DNA from: Acanthaster planci
Lineage: Eukaryota > Echinodermata > Asteroidea > Valvatida > Acanthasteridae
NCBI RefSeq assembly: GCF_001949145.1
Contig: NW_019091383.1
Span: 1,065,550 to 1,076,248 of the forward strand
Length of the DNA stretch: 10,699 nt
Direction of reading: 5' to 3'
The first letter of the stretch is position 1; each line of letters opens with the position of its first letter. The position numbers and the translations under genes are program-made. Below, in pieces: positions 8,527 to 10,699 of this stretch. The notes below the pieces were generated by a model. The model searched no databases. It worked only from the letters and a program-made list of their open reading frames with translations, and was not told the DNA's origin.

Positions 8527-9101
8527 ACATTCGCTTGGAATCTATCCCTGCTTTTCCGGACAATATAGGGTGCTGTTGCCATGATGTCAACCAGGGAGGG
8601 CTCTGCTCAGTTTATAGGTTTTCTGTTAAAATTTTGCTATTGAAAACTTTCCTGAGGAGCGGTATACGTTGTTAGTTGGCTTGTTGCCAGATCCTCAAGC
8701 CGTTAGTTGTCAATAAAGGAAATTTGGGCAGCGAAGACCTGTGTTACACATTCCACCGGTTTTCATGCACGCATCATGTCAGTGCAGCAGTGGTCAAGAT
8801 TTCTCCCTACAACGTCGTCAGTTTTTCACATGAATGTGGCAGTGCTTTGCATAAAACGCTAAAAAGGCTCCGAAATACCTTTGAAAATAGCAAACAAAAT
8901 TACAAAATGAAGGTTGAAAAGAAAATGTGGTGTTTCCAAGGATGACTGTATACCAGTTTAATTATGCATGTATATGAAGGAAAATTTTCCTGATATGACC
9001 ATAAATTATGAGTGCTATGTGTCCTCGAGACACTATTTATTCTAGTAATTTGACCACTTCTAAAGTTGTTTTGACTAATTGGACGCCATTAATTTTTCTT
9101 C

Positions 9102-9275
9102 AGATACTGTTCAGGTTTCGAACCATTTTTGTTCACTATGGTACTGACGGTCTATGGATATCCTTCCTCACAGCCTGCTCGCAGTGTTTTTCTTATTCGT
9201 GGATGCCAAGATTCCGTGCGTTTAGAAAAATGTAACTTGAGACACATTATATTTTTATCAGACGAGGAGAGAATT
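9102..9275 (+). pseudogene. Decayed duplicate of GSTT exon 1 with flanking sequence
   Basis: From ATG at 9138 the sequence reads MVLTVYGYPSSQPARSVFL, matching exon 1 of the complete gene (MVLTVCGHRMSQPARSVYL). By hand, 47 of the first 63 bases are identical, and SQPARSV is intact. Two bases are then missing relative to the functional exon (around cgtggatgcc, 9200-9210), so the frame shifts. In the ancestral frame the counterpart of GAG is TAG. The splice donor cacggtatgt has become cacattatat. Similarity continues a little into intron 1 and extends upstream to an acceptor-like ttcttcag, so this arose by genomic duplication and not from a spliced cDNA. No exon 2-5 copies were found downstream in the window. 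Confidence 0.82.
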
Positions 9276-9490
9276 AGACACGCAGCAAAGTATAAAGAAA
9301 AGAGGTCCAACTTTAATTCCAAAAGATGCCAGTTGCTCAATGGGGTTGTTCACTGACATAACAACGCAAGGGCCCGTAGAATCCATTCGTGAAACGGGCC
9401 TTGTACGGATCGAGCGCGGGAATTCGTGAAAGAAGTTCCTCACTGCTACTGACTCGCATTTTGTCTTGGTTACTGAGTGACTCGAAATTG

Positions 9491-9592
9491 AAGCATTTCT
9501 CACGGTAACTCACCTAGGCAAAAGCATTTCTCACGGTAACTCACCTAGGCAAAAGCATTTCTCACGGTAACTCACCTAGGCAAAAGCATTTC
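9491..9592 (+). repeat. 31-bp tandem repeat, three perfect copies plus a 9-base partial
   Basis: The unit begins AAGCATTTCTCACGG and ends CACCTAGGCAA. The copies at 9491-9521, 9522-9552 and 9553-9583 are identical by eye, and 9584-9592 starts a fourth. Perfect identity implies recent expansion. On the minus strand each unit contains cctag|gtgagt, a consensus splice-donor-like string. Confidence 0.95.
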
Positions 9593-9928
9593 CACAATTT
9601 AGAAAAAACAGGCTTCATTTTCAGAAACACAAAATTGCCATGGACTCGATTCACACACCTCTGAAATAGTTTACTTGAAGATCTTGCAGAAAAACAATTT
9701 TGCTTACAGAACCGCCGCCTTGGCGACGATCGTTTTTCACCGGTCGTGGTTCACGAGAGCATGCAGTGCGTGTGCGTTCTGCACGATGTTTCGTCTGTCG
9801 CTCCGCTTTTAAACGATCATTATTTTGTTGTTTTTTGTAACCCAAATCCATGCTGCTATTTTATCAGCTATCCTACCGTGAAAATCTGAGTTCTGTATGT
9901 AGTGGGGAGGGGCATATTGAGCACAATT

Positions 9929-9941
9929 TGACCTTTGACCT
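9929..9941 (-). promoter_or_regulatory. Perfect DR1 nuclear-receptor element
   Basis: TGACCTTTGACCT is, on the minus strand, AGGTCA-A-AGGTCA. This is the consensus direct repeat with one-base spacing bound by RXR heterodimers, HNF4 and COUP-TF type receptors. Further AGGTCA half-sites occur at 9952-9957, 10041-10046 and 10071-10076. The match is exact, but occupancy and target gene are unknown. Confidence 0.5.
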
Positions 9942-10198
9942 AAAAAGAGAAAGGTCATTAATATGCATAAGTATAATAATAATAATATGATATTGATATG
10001 AATAGGAATGAGGTGCGGGGTGAAAAATTATAGTACAGAATGACCTTTGGTAAAGGATAAACATAGGATAAGGTCAGACAGTTTGGTACAGGTTTACCCT
10101 GGTGTGTGGGATAAAATAGGAGTAAGGCATAGCACGGGGTAAAAACATTCTATGGTAAATTCCTTGTGTAAGTTATCCAAAACAATTATGGATTTGGC

Positions 10199-10222
10199 GC
10201 ACGCGTGGCGAGCCACGCGCGC
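10199..10222. repeat. CpG-rich imperfect palindrome
   Basis: CGCGTGGC (10202-10209) and GCCACGCG (10212-10219) are perfect complements around a 2-base loop. Pairing extends outward after one mismatch. It is strikingly CpG-dense for an AT-rich spacer. Confidence 0.6.
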
Positions 10223-10699
10223 AAGAGTCTTGACCCCGTCTTGACCTGTCTCGTATCCAGGTGCCAACTTGTGGTTTTAGTTATATATCCAACGATACTA
10301 ATATATTTAGGACGAAAGTAAAATAAATAAAAAATGAAACAAACATATAAAGGACGCACACGGTAGAAGTCGTTAATTTTCACTCGTCGAATGGGATTGA
10401 AACATGCGTGAGAGGCACTGGTGCCAGTGTCAATGTACGCGATTAAAACTGACACTCGTAGCAGTAGGCCTTTGCCCATTTCATGGAAAGCAGGGTTTTA
10501 AAGGAGGTTGTCAACTACTTCTGGTACATGAACGTTCACATTATTTTCCAGCTCTTGAGCCATGGTTCAGAATCACAGCTCCACTCATTTCGACAAATCT
10601 CTATTACAAGTATAAAATGTTGTGACGTCTACCGTATCATCAAGAGTGTAATGGGAAAGAGTTCCATAAGAGTTACAAGCAACACTAATTTTCCCTTAA

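Larger units (their letters stand above)
6846..9100. other. Spacer downstream of the GSTT gene (3' UTR and intergenic)
   Basis: No coding exon is supported. A 14-bp perfect palindrome, CCATTAATTAATGG, lies at 6852-6865 just after the stop. The stretch also holds a hairpin at 7536-7562, GGGTGCACCC at 7404-7413, an AGGGGG/CCCCCT hairpin at 7911-7925, an 11-base A run at 8297-8307 and a short direct repeat at 8490-8526. Open frames here are short and unlike any family I know. Confidence 0.6.
9276..10699. other. Intergenic sequence downstream of the GST relic
   Basis: No coding exon is supported. The stretch contains a 31-bp tandem repeat at 9491-9592, nuclear receptor half-sites at 9929-10076, a short (TAA)n tract at about 9973-9987 and a CpG-rich palindrome at 10199-10222. 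The remaining open frames on either strand are short, low-complexity or without family signature. Confidence 0.6.

Noticed and set aside
9253-9275. Possible exon 2 acceptor in the relic (atcagacgaggagaga resembles tcagatgaacagaga)
   Set aside because: Similarity stops after about 14 bases, NPL and VP motifs do not follow, and the position aligns better with the start of intron 1.
9651-9851. Minus-strand basic 66-codon open frame
   Set aside because: Composition is rich in Arg and Lys but there is no known motif, start context or exon structure.
10186-10479. Minus-strand 97-codon open frame
   Set aside because: No domain signature; it spans a palindrome and AT-rich sequence and looks like random open frame.

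Overview
The window looks like nuclear DNA from an invertebrate animal. Coding capacity is low, the one convincing gene is split into five short exons by GT-AG introns, the start codon sits in a strong Kozak context (ccgccATGg), and the spacers are AT-rich with microsatellites and a tRNA-like repeat relic. Frequent acatgtacatg-type motifs and the gene content would fit amphioxus or another marine invertebrate, but I cannot fix the taxon from sequence alone.

The window is part of a tandem cluster of theta-class glutathione S-transferase (GSTT) genes, all on the + strand. (1) Bases 1-49 are the last coding bases of an upstream GSTT paralogue. (2) A complete five-exon GSTT gene runs 3487-6845 (exons 3487-3598, 4373-4460, 4995-5145, 5681-5848, 6690-6845) and predicts 224 residues. 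Ser11 and the Glu66-Ser67 pair fall at the same residue numbers as in vertebrate GSTT1. (3) A decayed copy of exon 1, with its flanks, lies at about 9102-9275. Its frame is shifted and its splice donor is lost.

Between these units lie non-coding spacers. The 5' spacer (50-3450) holds a CTTGTGGGGTAC inverted and direct repeat, a (GTT)9 microsatellite, and a possible 5' untranslated exon ending at a consensus donor at 2377/2378. An antioxidant-response-like motif lies about 140 bp upstream of that donor. Intron 1 carries a minus-strand tRNA-derived SINE-like fragment. The 3' spacer holds a three-copy 31-bp tandem repeat and a cluster of five AGGTCA nuclear-receptor half-sites that includes a perfect DR1.

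The least expected signal is just upstream of the start codon. The 30 bases from 3451 and their counterpart in the decayed copy differ at six positions, and all six are silent in the GST reading frame. This hints that the segment was once, or still is, translated. No prokaryotic features, CRISPR array, rRNA, intact tRNA or intact transposon was found.
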